Origin: Agarivorans aestuarii
Lineage (GTDB): Bacteria; Pseudomonadota; Gammaproteobacteria; Enterobacterales; Celerinatantimonadaceae
Direction of reading: 5' to 3'
Assembly (NCBI RefSeq): GCF_019670125.1
Contig: NZ_AP023033.1
Coordinates: 3,151,001 to 3,215,000, forward strand
Length of the DNA stretch: 64,000 nucleotides
A program made the position numbers and the translations under genes. The notes beneath the pieces are model-generated. The model did not search any database, was not told where the DNA came from, and was given only the letters and a program-made list of their open reading frames with translations. Each line of letters starts with the position of its first letter. Positions within the stretch are counted from its first letter, which is position 1. Positions 1-12,634 of the stretch are shown here, piece by piece.

Positions 1-290
1 TCAAGATTTGCCAGTTTAAAGCCACGTTCAAATATCTGCGCAACCACTTGGCGTAATAAGATTCGCGAGTCGATGCCGGCATATGCCTGATCATTGTCGG
101 GAAAATGGTGACCGATATCGCCTAAGGCTAGTGCGCCCAACAAAGCGTCACATAAAGCATGAAGGGCAACATCGCCATCAGAGTGAGCAACAAACCCTTG
201 CTCATAAGGAATGGCAACTCCAGCAACCATTAATGGGCCATCTCCACCAAACTTGTGAACGTCAAAACCGTGGCCAATGCGAATACTCAC
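1..290 (-). CDS. ispF: 2-C-methyl-D-erythritol 2,4-cyclodiphosphate synthase (partial, 3' end off window)
   Basis: IspF makes 2-C-methyl-D-erythritol 2,4-cyclodiphosphate in the cytosolic non-mevalonate isoprenoid pathway. The visible N-terminal 96 residues start [11 protein letters not shown] and contain the metal-binding DVH and the [18 protein letters not shown] segment, followed by GDIGHHFPD, all characteristic of the family. The start is GTG at 288-290, directly after the ispD stop codon, so the two are translationally linked. The last third or so of the protein lies left of the window. Confidence 0.93.
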   Translation of the reverse strand, partial: MSIRIGHGFDVHKFGGDGPLMVAGVAIPYEQGFVAHSDGDVALHALCDALLGALALGDIGHHFPDNDQAYAGIDSRILLRQVVAQIFERGFKLANL

Positions 291-995
291 TTATAAATCC
301 TCTTCAGTCTGTTGCTGGCTGATAAACCATTTTGCTAAGGCCAAATCTTCTGGGCAAGTCACTTTAATGTTATCGCTACGCCCTGTCACTAAGCTCACCG
401 GGCAGTTCGCCCACTCCATAGCAGACGCTTCATCGGTAATCACAGCGCCAGTTAACAAGGCATTTTGTATATTGTCTTTAAGCTGCTTAACCTTAAACAT
501 TTGCGGGGTTAATGCATGCCAAAGCTGTTCTCTCGACACCGTTTGGGCAATTTTGCCATCTGCCCCGCGTTTCATCGTATCGCGAACTTGAGTGGCTAAA
601 ATACCACCATATTGCTGTAGCTCTACGGCGCTAATTAATTTGCTAATGTCACTTTGGGTAATACAAGGCCTAGCCGCATCATGCACTAAAACCCATTCAT
701 CTTGCTTAGCCGCCTTGAGCCCAGCTAACACAGAGTCAGCCCGTTCATCGCCACCAATCACTGTATTAATGCGTACGTCTTTGGCTAAGGGTAATTGGTT
801 AAACCAAGTGTCGTTGGGGTGCAATACAATGATTAAGTTTTTAATAGCAGGGTGGGATAAAAAGACCTTGGCGGTAGTTTCTAAAATGGTCTGCTCACCT
901 AAACGCAAATATTGTTTAGGAAGAGAGGCTTGCATACGACTACCAATACCTGCGGCAGGTAACAGCGCAGTATATTGCTTACATTCAGGTTTCAT
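291..995 (-). CDS. ispD: 2-C-methyl-D-erythritol 4-phosphate cytidylyltransferase
   Basis: IspD couples CTP to MEP, the third step of the non-mevalonate isoprenoid pathway. The 234-residue protein has the nucleotidyltransferase start LLPAAGIGSRM (about residues 11-21) and then PKQYLRLGEQTILE, a Rossmann-like CTP site. The segment VLVHDAARPC (about 102-111) is the family signature and TDEASAMEW holds the conserved acidic region. Length is normal. It lies between ftsB and ispF, the usual gammaproteobacterial order ftsB-ispD-ispF. Confidence 0.96.
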   Translation of the reverse strand: MKPECKQYTALLPAAGIGSRMQASLPKQYLRLGEQTILETTAKVFLSHPAIKNLIIVLHPNDTWFNQLPLAKDVRINTVIGGDERADSVLAGLKAAKQDEWVLVHDAARPCITQSDISKLISAVELQQYGGILATQVRDTMKRGADGKIAQTVSREQLWHALTPQMFKVKQLKDNIQNALLTGAVITDEASAMEWANCPVSLVTGRSDNIKVTCPEDLALAKWFISQQQTEEDL

Positions 996-1018
996 GAAAT
1001 GTTGATACTCGGAGCCAC

Positions 1019-1306
1019 TTATTGTTCTATTTCGGAGGACGGAATTATGCGATAAAAGGTTTCACCCTGCTTAATCATGCCAAGTTCATTACGCGCATGC
1101 TCTTCTACCGCGTCTAAACCGCTGCGTAGATCAGCAATTTCGGCAACCAACACCGAGTTTCTCTGCGCTAATTCTTGATTTGCTAAGTCATGCTTGGTGA
1201 CCTCTTCACGCAGCGCGAAATAGTCATTAAGCGAGTTTTTGCCAAACCACAGTTGATACTGCAACAGCAAAACAATCAATATCAGTAAAATCTTAAACGA
1301 ACGCAT
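1019..1306 (-). CDS. ftsB: Cell division protein FtsB
   Basis: FtsB is a small bitopic inner-membrane protein of the FtsQLB divisome subcomplex. The 95-residue product has one N-terminal transmembrane segment (about residues 5-21), then a leucine-zipper-like coiled coil with RNSVLVAEIADLRSG, and the characteristic tail EEHARNELGMIKQGETFY(R). It sits immediately upstream of ispD, as in Escherichia coli, Shewanella and Vibrio. A terminator for eno lies just upstream, so ftsB probably has its own promoter in 1307-1385. Confidence 0.95.
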   Translation of the reverse strand: MRSFKILLILIVLLLQYQLWFGKNSLNDYFALREEVTKHDLANQELAQRNSVLVAEIADLRSGLDAVEEHARNELGMIKQGETFYRIIPSSEIEQ

Positions 1307-1385
1307 GGTTCCTCCCTAACAGAGATAATCCCATAAAGCCGTTTGTTACTCCATAAGTAGCGTGTTATTTATCTAAATCCTAGGC

Positions 1386-1413
1386 AAAAAAAATCCCCGC
1401 TAGTGCGAGGATT
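1386..1413 (-). terminator. Rho-independent terminator after eno
   Basis: Read on the minus strand, a 9-bp stem (arms 1405-1413 and 1392-1400, one G-T wobble) with loop ACTA is followed by a run of eight T at 1386-1393. It lies about 30 bp beyond the eno stop and separates eno from ftsB. Confidence 0.88.
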
Positions 1414-1442
1414 TTTAAAGCTATCGGCTTAATTCAAAAGAA

Positions 1443-2753
<1,311 letters not shown>

Positions 2754-2804
2754 CTATATAAATGAACTTATAACTCTCTAAAAAACGTTACCCGCTAATT
2801 CAGT

Positions 2805-4460
<1,656 letters not shown>

Positions 4461-4570
4461 TTAAGGGCGTATCTGCGATACTTTGACGGGGGCATAGTAT
4501 AGCAAAGCCTCTTTAACACCACAATCAATGTCACTCTATCAAGACTAAGATTTAGTGGTTTTGTTGTAAA

Positions 4571-5386
4571 TCAATCTTTGTAACTTTCTTTCACTTTATC
4601 CCACAGCGCATCCATCTCTGTTAGGTCCATATTTTCTAATGTTTTTCCTGAATCCCTTGCCAATGCTTCGACACCCTGGAATCTACGGGTGAATTTTTGG
4701 TTAGCAGAGCGGAGTAAATCCTCAGCGTCAAAATCACAAGCCCGGGCTAAATTTACGCAAGAAAACAACAAATCACCGATTTCTTCGGCAATATCTTGCT
4801 GATTGTTCTCAGCGATGGCCTGTTTCACTTCAACTAACTCTTCTTCTACTTTATCGATAACAGGTGCCACATCTGGCCAATCAAAACCCACGCTGGCACA
4901 ACGCTTTTGTAACTTTTGAGCACGACTTAATGCCGGAAGCGCCAAAGGAACATCATCTAATACACTTAAGTTGCAGGATTGCGCTTTACTGGCGCGCTCT
5001 TTAGCTTTTTCTGCTTCCCAATTTGCCTTAATGGCTGCTTCATTGTTAAACGCTTGCTCAGTGAAAACATGAGGATGACGGCGAATAAGCTTTTCGCAAA
5101 TGCCATCCACCACATCAGCAAAATCAAAATCGCCCTGCTCTTTAGCAAACTGCGCGTAAAACACCACTTGAAACAATACATCACCCAGTTCAAGCTTCAC
5201 TTCTGAAAAGTCTGCTTGCTCTAAAGCTTGGTTAATTGCATCTGCCAGCTCGTAGGTTTCCTCAATGGTATAAGGAATAATACTTTGCCAATCTTGTTTT
5301 TGGTCCCAAGGGCAACCCGTTTCTGGGTCGCGCAGCTGCGTCATAATGCTTAACAGCGTCTCTATGCTATAAGGGCGTTGTGACAT
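4571..5386 (-). CDS. mazG: Nucleoside triphosphate pyrophosphohydrolase MazG
   Basis: MazG hydrolyses (d)NTPs to monophosphates and pyrophosphate, and in E. coli limits ppGpp under starvation. The 271-residue protein has two tandem MazG domains. The first has LRDPETGCPWDQKQ and EETYELADAI with ELGDVLFQVVFYAQFA. The second has the EEELVEVKQAI helix and the EEIGDLLFSCVNLAR motif (about residues 185-225). The ExxE12-28ExxD metal-binding pattern is present in both halves. It lies 22 bp downstream of relA, fitting coordinated stringent-response control. Confidence 0.96.
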   Translation of the reverse strand: MSQRPYSIETLLSIMTQLRDPETGCPWDQKQDWQSIIPYTIEETYELADAINQALEQADFSEVKLELGDVLFQVVFYAQFAKEQGDFDFADVVDGICEKLIRRHPHVFTEQAFNNEAAIKANWEAEKAKERASKAQSCNLSVLDDVPLALPALSRAQKLQKRCASVGFDWPDVAPVIDKVEEELVEVKQAIAENNQQDIAEEIGDLLFSCVNLARACDFDAEDLLRSANQKFTRRFQGVEALARDSGKTLENMDLTEMDALWDKVKESYKD

Positions 5387-5408
5387 TGAAATGAAAATTC
5401 CTGAATAG

Positions 5409-7628
5409 TTAGCGTAAACGGCGCGCTTCGATAATATGGTTAAGCTGATTTATTTTGGCTAATACCCGCGATAAGGTTTCCAAGTTATAAATCTCTATTT
5501 CCATATCAATGGTCGCGGTTTGGCTTTTTACATCTGAGTGGCTTTGCATACCCATTACATTCACTTTGTCGTTAGCCAACACAGTGGTGACATCTCGTAA
5601 TAAACCGCTTCTATCATTGGCAATAATGCGAATAGTTAAACTATAACTGCTGGCAGTATTGTCGCCCCATACAGCGTCAATCACTCGCTCTGGTGTGCGA
5701 CTCACTAACTCAGCTAGCTGTTCACAGTCGTGACTATGAATAGAAATACCACGCCCTTGGGTAATAAAGCCTTTAATACTGTCACCCGGAATAGGCTGGC
5801 AACATTTAGCGATATGAGTCATCAAGTTGCCAACGCCATCTACCACGATGGAATCTTTAGCCCGCTTTTTCTTTTGGCCGTGATGCTCTGCCTTTTTGGC
5901 AATGGTTTCTAATGCTTGGCGATCTTCTTCTTCTGCAGTTGGCTTATTAAGCGTAGCCTGCAAATGATGAATTAATTGGCTCAGCTTTACATCACCCGCG
6001 CCAACAGCAGCTAGCAAATCTTCGAGATTTTTAACATTGAAACGCTTTACACACAGTTCTGCATCACTTAGTTTAAAGCCATGTTTATGCAGCTCTGCTT
6101 CAAGCAGCTCTTTACCAACAACTTGGTTCTTGTCTTTGTCTTGTTTTTTAAACCACGTAGCAATTTTATTGCGTGCACGTGAAGACCTAACATATCCCAA
6201 GTTAGGATTGAGCCAATCGCGGCTGGGGCTAGCTTCTTTTTGAGTAATAATCTCGACTTGCTCACCGGTATGTAGCTGGTAGGTGAAAGGCACAATTCTG
6301 CCGCCAATTTTGGCACCAATACAGCGATGCCCTACTTGGCTATGCACGTAGTAAGCAAAGTCTAAAGGCGTGGAGCCGGCGGGTAAATCTATCACTTCAC
6401 CGCTTGGGGTAAATACATATACCCGGTCGTCAAATACTTGAGAACGCAGCTCCTCAAGCATTGCACCATTTTCGGCAATATCATCTTGCCAAGCTAACAG
6501 CTTACGCAGCCAAGCAATTTTATCTTCAAAATCATTTCGGCCACCGCTGCCACCCTCTTTATACTTCCAGTGTGCGGCCACCCCAAGCTCAGACTCTTCA
6601 TGCATTTGCTTGGTTCTAATTTGTACTTCTATCGACTTACCTTCTGGCCCAATCACTACGGTATGAATAGATTGGTAGCCATTGGGTTTAGGGTTAGCCA
6701 CATAGTCATCAAACTCACTGGGGATGTGGTGCCAAGAGGTATGCACAATGCCTAAAATGGCATAACAATCTTGCAGTTTTTCAGCAACAATCCTAATTGC
6801 ACGCACGTCAAACAACTTATCGAAAGATAAGTCCTTTTTCTGCATTTTTCGCCAAATGCTATAAATGTGTTTTGGTCGCCCATAAACCTCAGCTTGAATA
6901 TTCGCACCGGAGATATCTTGTTGTAATTTGGCGACAAAGTCGTCGATATATTGCGTTCTAGCAAGGCGTTTTTCATCTAGCTGCTTAGCAATTTGCTTGT
7001 AAGTAACGGGATGCAAATAGCGAAAGGTAAAGTCTTCGAGCTCCCACTTTAATTGGCCTATCCCCAAACGGTTCGCTAGCGGAGCATAAATATCTTGGCT
7101 TTCTTTAGCGGCTAAAACCCGAACTTCTTCTTCTTCATTTTTTACTTCTCGTAAAAAACAAATACGCTCAGCCAGCTTAATCACAATAGCGCGAACATCA
7201 CCCACCATGGCCAGCAGCATCCGCCGCACATTATCTATTTGGCCTGAAGACAGGCTTTTGTTTTGACCGGTTCTTAGCGCCTTCATTGCGTCCATTTGCG
7301 CCGCATCGTGACGCAATTTTATAACTTCATCGCTAAACTGAGGGCTTAGCTTTTCTTCTGCGAGCAAACCAGCATCAACAAAAGGAAATAACAGCGCAGC
7401 TTCTAGGGTAGGCAAATCCATGTTAAGGGTAACTAAGATTTCCACCATCTCCTTACCCTTGGTTAAACAACGATGGACTTGGTCTTTATCTGCTTCTAAA
7501 GCACGAAAGTAGTTGCTGGCGGCAAATAGATGCTGTTGATCTTCTACCGCAATATCAAGGCTAGCAACCCATTGATTCTCATCAAATAACAGTTGTTCAT
7601 TTAGATGTGTTTCTCGTACCGAAACCAT
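5409..7628 (-). CDS. relA: GTP pyrophosphokinase RelA, (p)ppGpp synthetase I
   Basis: RelA makes (p)ppGpp on ribosomes carrying uncharged tRNA. The 739-residue protein has an N-terminal HD-like region without a recognisable HD pair (consistent with loss of hydrolase activity in RelA rather than SpoT), the synthetase domain (GRPKHIYSIWRKMQKK, FDVRAIRIV, GYQSIHTVVIGPEGKSIEVQ), a TGS domain (VYVFTPSGEVIDLP), a zinc-finger-like segment with KCCQPIPGDSI, and a C-terminal ACT domain (last 75 residues or so). Starting MVSVRETH, it aligns with the start known for E. coli RelA. The order rlmD-relA-mazG is conserved. Confidence 0.97.
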   Translation of the reverse strand: MVSVRETHLNEQLLFDENQWVASLDIAVEDQQHLFAASNYFRALEADKDQVHRCLTKGKEMVEILVTLNMDLPTLEAALLFPFVDAGLLAEEKLSPQFSDEVIKLRHDAAQMDAMKALRTGQNKSLSSGQIDNVRRMLLAMVGDVRAIVIKLAERICFLREVKNEEEEVRVLAAKESQDIYAPLANRLGIGQLKWELEDFTFRYLHPVTYKQIAKQLDEKRLARTQYIDDFVAKLQQDISGANIQAEVYGRPKHIYSIWRKMQKKDLSFDKLFDVRAIRIVAEKLQDCYAILGIVHTSWHHIPSEFDDYVANPKPNGYQSIHTVVIGPEGKSIEVQIRTKQMHEESELGVAAHWKYKEGGSGGRNDFEDKIAWLRKLLAWQDDIAENGAMLEELRSQVFDDRVYVFTPSGEVIDLPAGSTPLDFAYYVHSQVGHRCIGAKIGGRIVPFTYQLHTGEQVEIITQKEASPSRDWLNPNLGYVRSSRARNKIATWFKKQDKDKNQVVGKELLEAELHKHGFKLSDAELCVKRFNVKNLEDLLAAVGAGDVKLSQLIHHLQATLNKPTAEEEDRQALETIAKKAEHHGQKKKRAKDSIVVDGVGNLMTHIAKCCQPIPGDSIKGFITQGRGISIHSHDCEQLAELVSRTPERVIDAVWGDNTASSYSLTIRIIANDRSGLLRDVTTVLANDKVNVMGMQSHSDVKSQTATIDMEIEIYNLETLSRVLAKINQLNHIIEARRLR

Positions 7629-7679
7629 ACAACAAAATTTCCTATATAAATGCTACAAACACGGATTCGCCGTCAACGA

Positions 7680-8990
7680 TTAACGTTCAAATAAGGCCAT
7701 GGTTTCTGCATGTTCAGTATGTGCAAACATGTCAATTAAGGCCAGTTGACTTAAACGATAACCCGCATGTTTAAGCACCTTGGCATCTCTCGCTAAGGTA
7801 GCAGGATTACATGAGACATATACTACGGTGCTTGGACTAAGCTTGGCAACCTGCGAAATGGCAAGTTTTGCCCCTGCTCGGGCTGGGTCGAGCAATACTT
7901 TGTTAATTTTAGTTTTTTGCCAAGCCATAGCGGTTTCTGCCTGCTCTAAATCACCGCAAAATGCACTAACGTTGCTTAAACCATTTGCCTCAGCATTAGC
8001 TAGCACTTGCTTAGTCATTGCTGTAACCCCTTCAACCGCAATCACTTGCTGCGTTTTTTGCGCCAGAGCCAAGCTAAAATTACCAATGCCGGCGTACAAA
8101 TCCAGTATTTGGTCCTCTGCACAAGGCTGTAACCACTCTAAAGCTTTAGAAACCAGAGCTTGATTCATGGCTTCATTCACTTGAATGAAATCACCGGGCG
8201 TGAAGGCTAAGCGCAAATCCTGTTCAGCCAAATCGTAGTAAGCCTGCTCCCCCATCAAATAGCTCGATTGCTCATCGGTAGCGATGACTAGTGCTATTAA
8301 ATGTTGCTGAGCAAAGCTGCGTAATTGCGCTGCAATTTTATCAGAAGGCTGGTTACGAACACGAACCCGGCAAACAATTTGCGGCTGGCAGTCAATAAGC
8401 TCGATATGACCTAAATTGATAGACTTTGGCCATGTTTTTATTAATTGTTGAAGAGGCACCAGTAGAGCCGACAGCTGAGGCTTAAGCACAATGCATTCTG
8501 ATATAGCCACAATGTCTTTACTGGACTTTTTACGAAAACCAAGCAGCCAACCACGCTGCTTATCAAACCAAGTGCTCAAACGTGTAGCGCGTCGGTAATG
8601 CCAATCATCTCCACTTAATATTTCAAACTCGGGCAAGTCATGATAACCAGACTGGCGGCTGATGAGCTCAGCTACCGCTTTTAGTTTGTAATCTCGCTGA
8701 GCCTGCGCCGACAAATACTGGGCACTACACCCACCACACTCTTGGTAGAACTGACAAGCAGGCTCGATACGCTGGGGCGCATCATTTAAACGTTTAAGTA
8801 ACTTAGCTGGGCCCGATTTAGCACTAGGCAATACATCAACTCGCTCTCCAGGCAACACCCCGTCAACAAAATAGGTTTTGCCTTGGTGTTTTACCACTCC
8901 GTTTAAATGGTGATCAAGCGCTAGAACCTGAGCGTCTCTAATTGCCTTTATCGAGGATGATTTTGCTTTTGCTTTAAAAAATTGGGCCAT
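7680..8990 (-). CDS. rlmD: 23S rRNA (uracil(1939)-C(5))-methyltransferase RlmD
   Basis: RlmD methylates U1939 of 23S rRNA using S-adenosylmethionine. The 436-residue protein has an N-terminal TRAM region, then 4Fe-4S cluster cysteines C79, C85 and C88 (in CQFYQECGGC) with a fourth in SECIVLKPQ. The methyltransferase fold has DLYAGIGNFSLALA (SAM binding), LLDPARAGAK and YVSCNPATLARD, the latter holding the catalytic cysteine. Length matches the family. It is divergent from barA, 94 bp away, as in E. coli. Confidence 0.96.
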   Translation of the reverse strand: MAQFFKAKAKSSSIKAIRDAQVLALDHHLNGVVKHQGKTYFVDGVLPGERVDVLPSAKSGPAKLLKRLNDAPQRIEPACQFYQECGGCSAQYLSAQAQRDYKLKAVAELISRQSGYHDLPEFEILSGDDWHYRRATRLSTWFDKQRGWLLGFRKKSSKDIVAISECIVLKPQLSALLVPLQQLIKTWPKSINLGHIELIDCQPQIVCRVRVRNQPSDKIAAQLRSFAQQHLIALVIATDEQSSYLMGEQAYYDLAEQDLRLAFTPGDFIQVNEAMNQALVSKALEWLQPCAEDQILDLYAGIGNFSLALAQKTQQVIAVEGVTAMTKQVLANAEANGLSNVSAFCGDLEQAETAMAWQKTKINKVLLDPARAGAKLAISQVAKLSPSTVVYVSCNPATLARDAKVLKHAGYRLSQLALIDMFAHTEHAETMALFER

Positions 8991-9084
8991 AGAAGAGACT
9001 TATTTACTCGGTGAATACAAAAAAGGACGGGCTTATGTCATCATAAGCGATTGGAACCATGTCATTTTCCCATAAGAAACATTT

Positions 9085-11862
9085 ATGACCAAGTATGGCT
9101 TACGCGCCCGCGTATATATTCTCACCATTATACCTACTCTTTTTGTTGGTATCTTGTTAGCGAGTTATTTCACCTTTAACCGCAACCAGCAATTAGATAA
9201 CTTTGTTATTGAACAGGGTGTGAATGTTATTGAGCCTCTCGCCATTGCCAGCGAAGTAGGCCTAAGCCGCTATAATCGCGAAAAAGTTAAATCACTAATT
9301 AGTGTTACTCACCGCAAAATGTCTCCGCTGATCAAAAGCATAGCGGTGTATGACAAACACAACCAACTTTTTGTAACCAGCAACTACCATCGCAATATTC
9401 GCTTGCTACAAAGTGACCCAGAACTACCGCTGCCACAATCAACTCAGGTAGAAATTTACCCTAACCGAATTATTTTGCGAGCCCCCATCTGGGCGGAAGC
9501 AGAAGGCAGCTTTGCCGCCTTTAGTAACGGTAAGCCTGAACTGCTTGGCTACATATCAATGCAGTACAACAAAGATCGCGCCTTATTATTGCAATTTAGA
9601 GATACCACGGTAGCACTGTTTATCGTGTTATTTGGCGTACTGATTAGTGTGTTATTCGCCTTCCAATTAAGTAAGCAAGTGACCCAACCGATTACTAACA
9701 TGGTGAATATTGTTGACCGGATCCGCCAAGGGCGCTTAGATGCGCGTGTTGATGGCAGCTACACCGGTGAGTTAGGTTTGCTAAAACACGGTATTAACTC
9801 AATGGCCAAATCGCTGGCCGAATACCATGAAGAAATGCACCAAAGCATTGACCAGGCAACCAGTGATTTGCGTGAAACGCTTGAACAGATTGAGATCCAA
9901 AACATTGAGTTAGATATTGCTAAGAAAGAAGCCCAACAAGGCGCTAAAGCTAAATCTGAATTCTTAGCCAATATGAGCCATGAGTTACGAACACCGTTAA
10001 ATGGTGTAATTGGTTTTGCCCGTCAGCTATTGAAGACCCAGTTAAACAGCAATCAAGCGGACTACTTACTAACTATTGAAAAGTCAGCTAATAACCTACT
10101 TGCCATCATTAATGACATTCTTGATTTCTCTAAATTGGAAGCTGGCAAACTCAAACTAGAACGCATTGAGTTTAACTTTCGCGATACCATTAACGATGTA
10201 GTCACCCTGCTCGCTCCTAGCGCCCAAGACAAGAATCTAGAGCTTAACTTGCTCATAGATCCTGAGGTGCCAGAAGGCTTGCGTGGCGACCCACTGCGCT
10301 TGCAACAGGTGTTTACTAACCTATTGGGCAATGCGATTAAATTCACTCACCAAGGTGAAATAACGGTTGCGATTAGCTTAGTTAAACAGCAAGGTCAGCA
10401 AGTGGTGCTGAATGCGTCAGTAAAAGATACCGGCATCGGTATTTCTAAAGAACAGCAATCACAATTATTCCAAGCCTTTAAACAAGCTGATACCAGTATT
10501 AACCGCGAATACGGCGGCACTGGCCTAGGGCTAGTGATTACTCAAAAGCTGGTTCAACACATGGGTGGCGATATCAAACTTAGCTCAGAGCCTGAGCAAG
10601 GCGCAGTGTTTAGCTTCGATATTCACCTAGAGTTGGCCAACATGGTATTGGGGGCTCCGCTCCCATTAACTGCCCTTAGCCAGCTGTCAGTATTAATGTA
10701 TGAACCGCATCTAGTAAGCCAATCGGTTGTCATCGGATTAGCTCAACAATGGCAATTACCCTTGAAAACCGCGACCGACGAAGCGCAGTGGCAGTCACTG
10801 ATCAAAGACTTCTCAGGCACCGTCATTATTGGTCATAGCAACTGGCAAACTCTGAGCCCACTAGAGAAGAAAATAAGTGATGCTTTAGAACGTAACTCGG
10901 AAGTGATTGTTTTAATTAACTCAAACGACCCAGATATTCACCAACAAGTCATCGAAGCAGGTGCCAAACACTGCCTTAGCAAACCGATTAATCATCGCAA
11001 ACTTGCTCACGCATTGGTGGATGAAAAAATAGTAGCTAGTGCAACGATTACGCCAATGGCTAAAGTGTCCCGTTCAAAGCTCGTGCTTAAAGTATTAGCT
11101 GTGGACGATAACGCAGCCAACTTAAAACTGATTTCTGCCATGTTGCACGAGCTAGTCACCCAAGTTGATACCTGTACTAACGGCTTAGAAGCTATCACTA
11201 AAGCCGAAGAAGAGAGTTACGACCTGATCTTAATGGATATCCAAATGCCGATTTTGGATGGTATCAGTGCTACCGAAAAAATTCGCCAAGACAGTAAAAA
11301 TGAGCAAACCCCTATTATCGCGGTTACCGCTCATGCTCTAGCTGGCGAGAAAGAGCTGTTGTTGGGCCAAGGCGTTGATGACTACTTAGCCAAGCCTATT
11401 GATGAGTCTTCACTAGAAAAGCTGATTCATCGCTGGCAGCCCAACGCCAAACTATTGAGTAGAGAAAATCTAGCCGCAACCTTAGAGCAACCTAAGTTAA
11501 TTGAATTTGAAAGTGCTAGCTTGTCCTGGCAACTGGCCATGCAACGCGCCAATAATAATCAAGCCTTAGCCATAGATATGTTTGTCATGTTGCAGGACAG
11601 CTTTGTTGAGATAGAAGAAGCAATTGAGCAGATATTGAATCAGCAAATAAACGCCGATGAATTTGTACTGTTGGTTCATCGCTTCAGGGGAGGTTGTGCA
11701 TACAGCGGCTGTAAGCGTTTAGAGTCACTATCAACCACCATTGAAGATAGCCTACGCCAACACGGTGATGTTGCCCAGGTGGAGCCAGAGTTATTGGAAT
11801 TAAGTGATGAAATCGAAAAGGTCAAACAGGCTGCCAAGCAGTTAAATCAGCAGCTAAGCTAA
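9085..11862 (+). CDS. barA: Hybrid sensor histidine kinase BarA
   Basis: BarA phosphorylates UvrY and so controls CsrB/C small RNAs and carbon storage. The 925-residue inner-membrane protein has transmembrane segments near residues 9-28 and 175-197 around a periplasmic sensor. It then has HAMP, a HisKA domain with phospho-acceptor His near residue 299 (FLANMSHELRTPLNG), an HATPase with DTGIGIS and GGTGLGL, a receiver with Asp near 717 (ILMDIQMPILDG), and a C-terminal HPt with His near 865 (LVHRFRGGCAYSG). A central degenerate receiver-like segment sits near 540-640. The HPt reads HRFRGG rather than the usual HxLKG, like the divergent BarA HPt. Confidence 0.95.
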   Translation: MTKYGLRARVYILTIIPTLFVGILLASYFTFNRNQQLDNFVIEQGVNVIEPLAIASEVGLSRYNREKVKSLISVTHRKMSPLIKSIAVYDKHNQLFVTSNYHRNIRLLQSDPELPLPQSTQVEIYPNRIILRAPIWAEAEGSFAAFSNGKPELLGYISMQYNKDRALLLQFRDTTVALFIVLFGVLISVLFAFQLSKQVTQPITNMVNIVDRIRQGRLDARVDGSYTGELGLLKHGINSMAKSLAEYHEEMHQSIDQATSDLRETLEQIEIQNIELDIAKKEAQQGAKAKSEFLANMSHELRTPLNGVIGFARQLLKTQLNSNQADYLLTIEKSANNLLAIINDILDFSKLEAGKLKLERIEFNFRDTINDVVTLLAPSAQDKNLELNLLIDPEVPEGLRGDPLRLQQVFTNLLGNAIKFTHQGEITVAISLVKQQGQQVVLNASVKDTGIGISKEQQSQLFQAFKQADTSINREYGGTGLGLVITQKLVQHMGGDIKLSSEPEQGAVFSFDIHLELANMVLGAPLPLTALSQLSVLMYEPHLVSQSVVIGLAQQWQLPLKTATDEAQWQSLIKDFSGTVIIGHSNWQTLSPLEKKISDALERNSEVIVLINSNDPDIHQQVIEAGAKHCLSKPINHRKLAHALVDEKIVASATITPMAKVSRSKLVLKVLAVDDNAANLKLISAMLHELVTQVDTCTNGLEAITKAEEESYDLILMDIQMPILDGISATEKIRQDSKNEQTPIIAVTAHALAGEKELLLGQGVDDYLAKPIDESSLEKLIHRWQPNAKLLSRENLAATLEQPKLIEFESASLSWQLAMQRANNNQALAIDMFVMLQDSFVEIEEAIEQILNQQINADEFVLLVHRFRGGCAYSGCKRLESLSTTIEDSLRQHGDVAQVEPELLELSDEIEKVKQAAKQLNQQLS

Positions 11863-11887
11863 ACATTCACTAGACTACAAGCAAAAT

Positions 11888-11914
11888 AAAAGCCGCATAA
11901 TAGCGGCTTTTTTC
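11888..11914 (+). terminator. Terminator after barA, possibly bidirectional
   Basis: The stem AGCCGC / GCGGCT with loop ATAATA is followed on the plus strand by six T, and is preceded by an A-rich run that would serve the opposite strand. It lies between the convergent ends of barA and the small membrane-protein gene downstream of acpS. Confidence 0.87.
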
Positions 11915-11942
11915 TTTGGCAAGTGATAACTACACAGGCTAA

Positions 11943-12242
11943 CTAAATATCCTGATTAGCTTCTTGCTCTTTAAGAAAGCGCCCAGTTAATATTTGGCCG
12001 CGATTGCGATTGCAGTACCAGTTGTAGAAGGGGTAACTAACTAAACCAAATAAGGCTGTCACTAAGGCATTACTAAAGGGCGAAATAATCATTGGCAAAA
12101 CAGCCTGAATAATACTGCCACCATTCATTACGGTGTAAATAAGTAATGCCAAGCCGGCAATAACACCCACACCAAAACCCACTAAAGCCAATAACTTCAT
12201 TAGACCAAATAAGTCTAACTGAACGCGATATCGTTCAACCAA
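11943..12242 (-). CDS. Small membrane protein, function unknown
   Basis: The 99-residue product has two strongly hydrophobic segments (about residues 12-38 and 44-70), with a positively charged, tyrosine-rich tail (FYNWYCNRNRG) and an acidic C-terminus. I do not recognise the family with confidence. It begins 14 bp after acpS and is the last gene of the rpoE-to-acpS string before the terminator, so it is probably co-transcribed. An inner-membrane location is inferred from hydrophobicity only. Confidence 0.7.
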   Translation of the reverse strand: MVERYRVQLDLFGLMKLLALVGFGVGVIAGLALLIYTVMNGGSIIQAVLPMIISPFSNALVTALFGLVSYPFYNWYCNRNRGQILTGRFLKEQEANQDI

Positions 12243-12256
12243 TGTTCTTCTCCTAA

Positions 12257-12631
12257 TTAGCGCTCTAATACCACGGTAGCCACCGCGTAATCACGCTCAT
12301 CACTTATACTAATAAACTGGCTACTTACCCCAAGTTGCTCACACAAGGCCAGTGCAGCGCCGTTAAATACCAGCTCAGGTTTACCAAAATGGTTATTAGA
12401 TACTTCTATTTGCTGAAAACCAACTCCTTTAGCAATCCCGGTTCCCAGCGCTTTTGCGGCTGCCTCTTTGGCAGCAAATCGCTTAGCCAAAAAACGAGCG
12501 GGAGCAGCGTGTTGCTCAAAACGAGTAAGTTCGACTTGGGTTAATACTCGCTTAGCCAAAGCATGCATTTGCTTGCTATTGGCTATTCGCTCAACTTGAA
12601 CGATGTCGGTACCTAAGCCTACTATTGCCAC
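12257..12631 (-). CDS. acpS: Holo-[acyl-carrier-protein] synthase
   Basis: AcpS transfers 4'-phosphopantetheine from CoA to acyl-carrier protein. The 124-residue protein starts AIVGLGTDIVQVERI, in which the Asp of GTDIV binds Mg, and contains ARFLAKRFAAKEAAAKALGTGI (motif cut here across AKRFAAKEAAAKALGTG), the second catalytic motif with its Glu. Length is typical. It follows pdxJ by 3 bp, the conserved pdxJ-acpS pair. Confidence 0.97.
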   Translation of the reverse strand: MAIVGLGTDIVQVERIANSKQMHALAKRVLTQVELTRFEQHAAPARFLAKRFAAKEAAAKALGTGIAKGVGFQQIEVSNNHFGKPELVFNGAALALCEQLGVSSQFISISDERDYAVATVVLER

Positions 12632-12634
12632 TGT

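Noticed and set aside
592-1005. 137-codon open frame on the plus strand across ispD
   Set aside because: It is antisense to ispD, has no family resemblance and no upstream ribosome-binding site; a shadow of the coding frame.
9001-9084. Possible small RNA between rlmD and barA
   Set aside because: The gap is only 94 bp with no hairpin plus T run; a divergent promoter region explains it.
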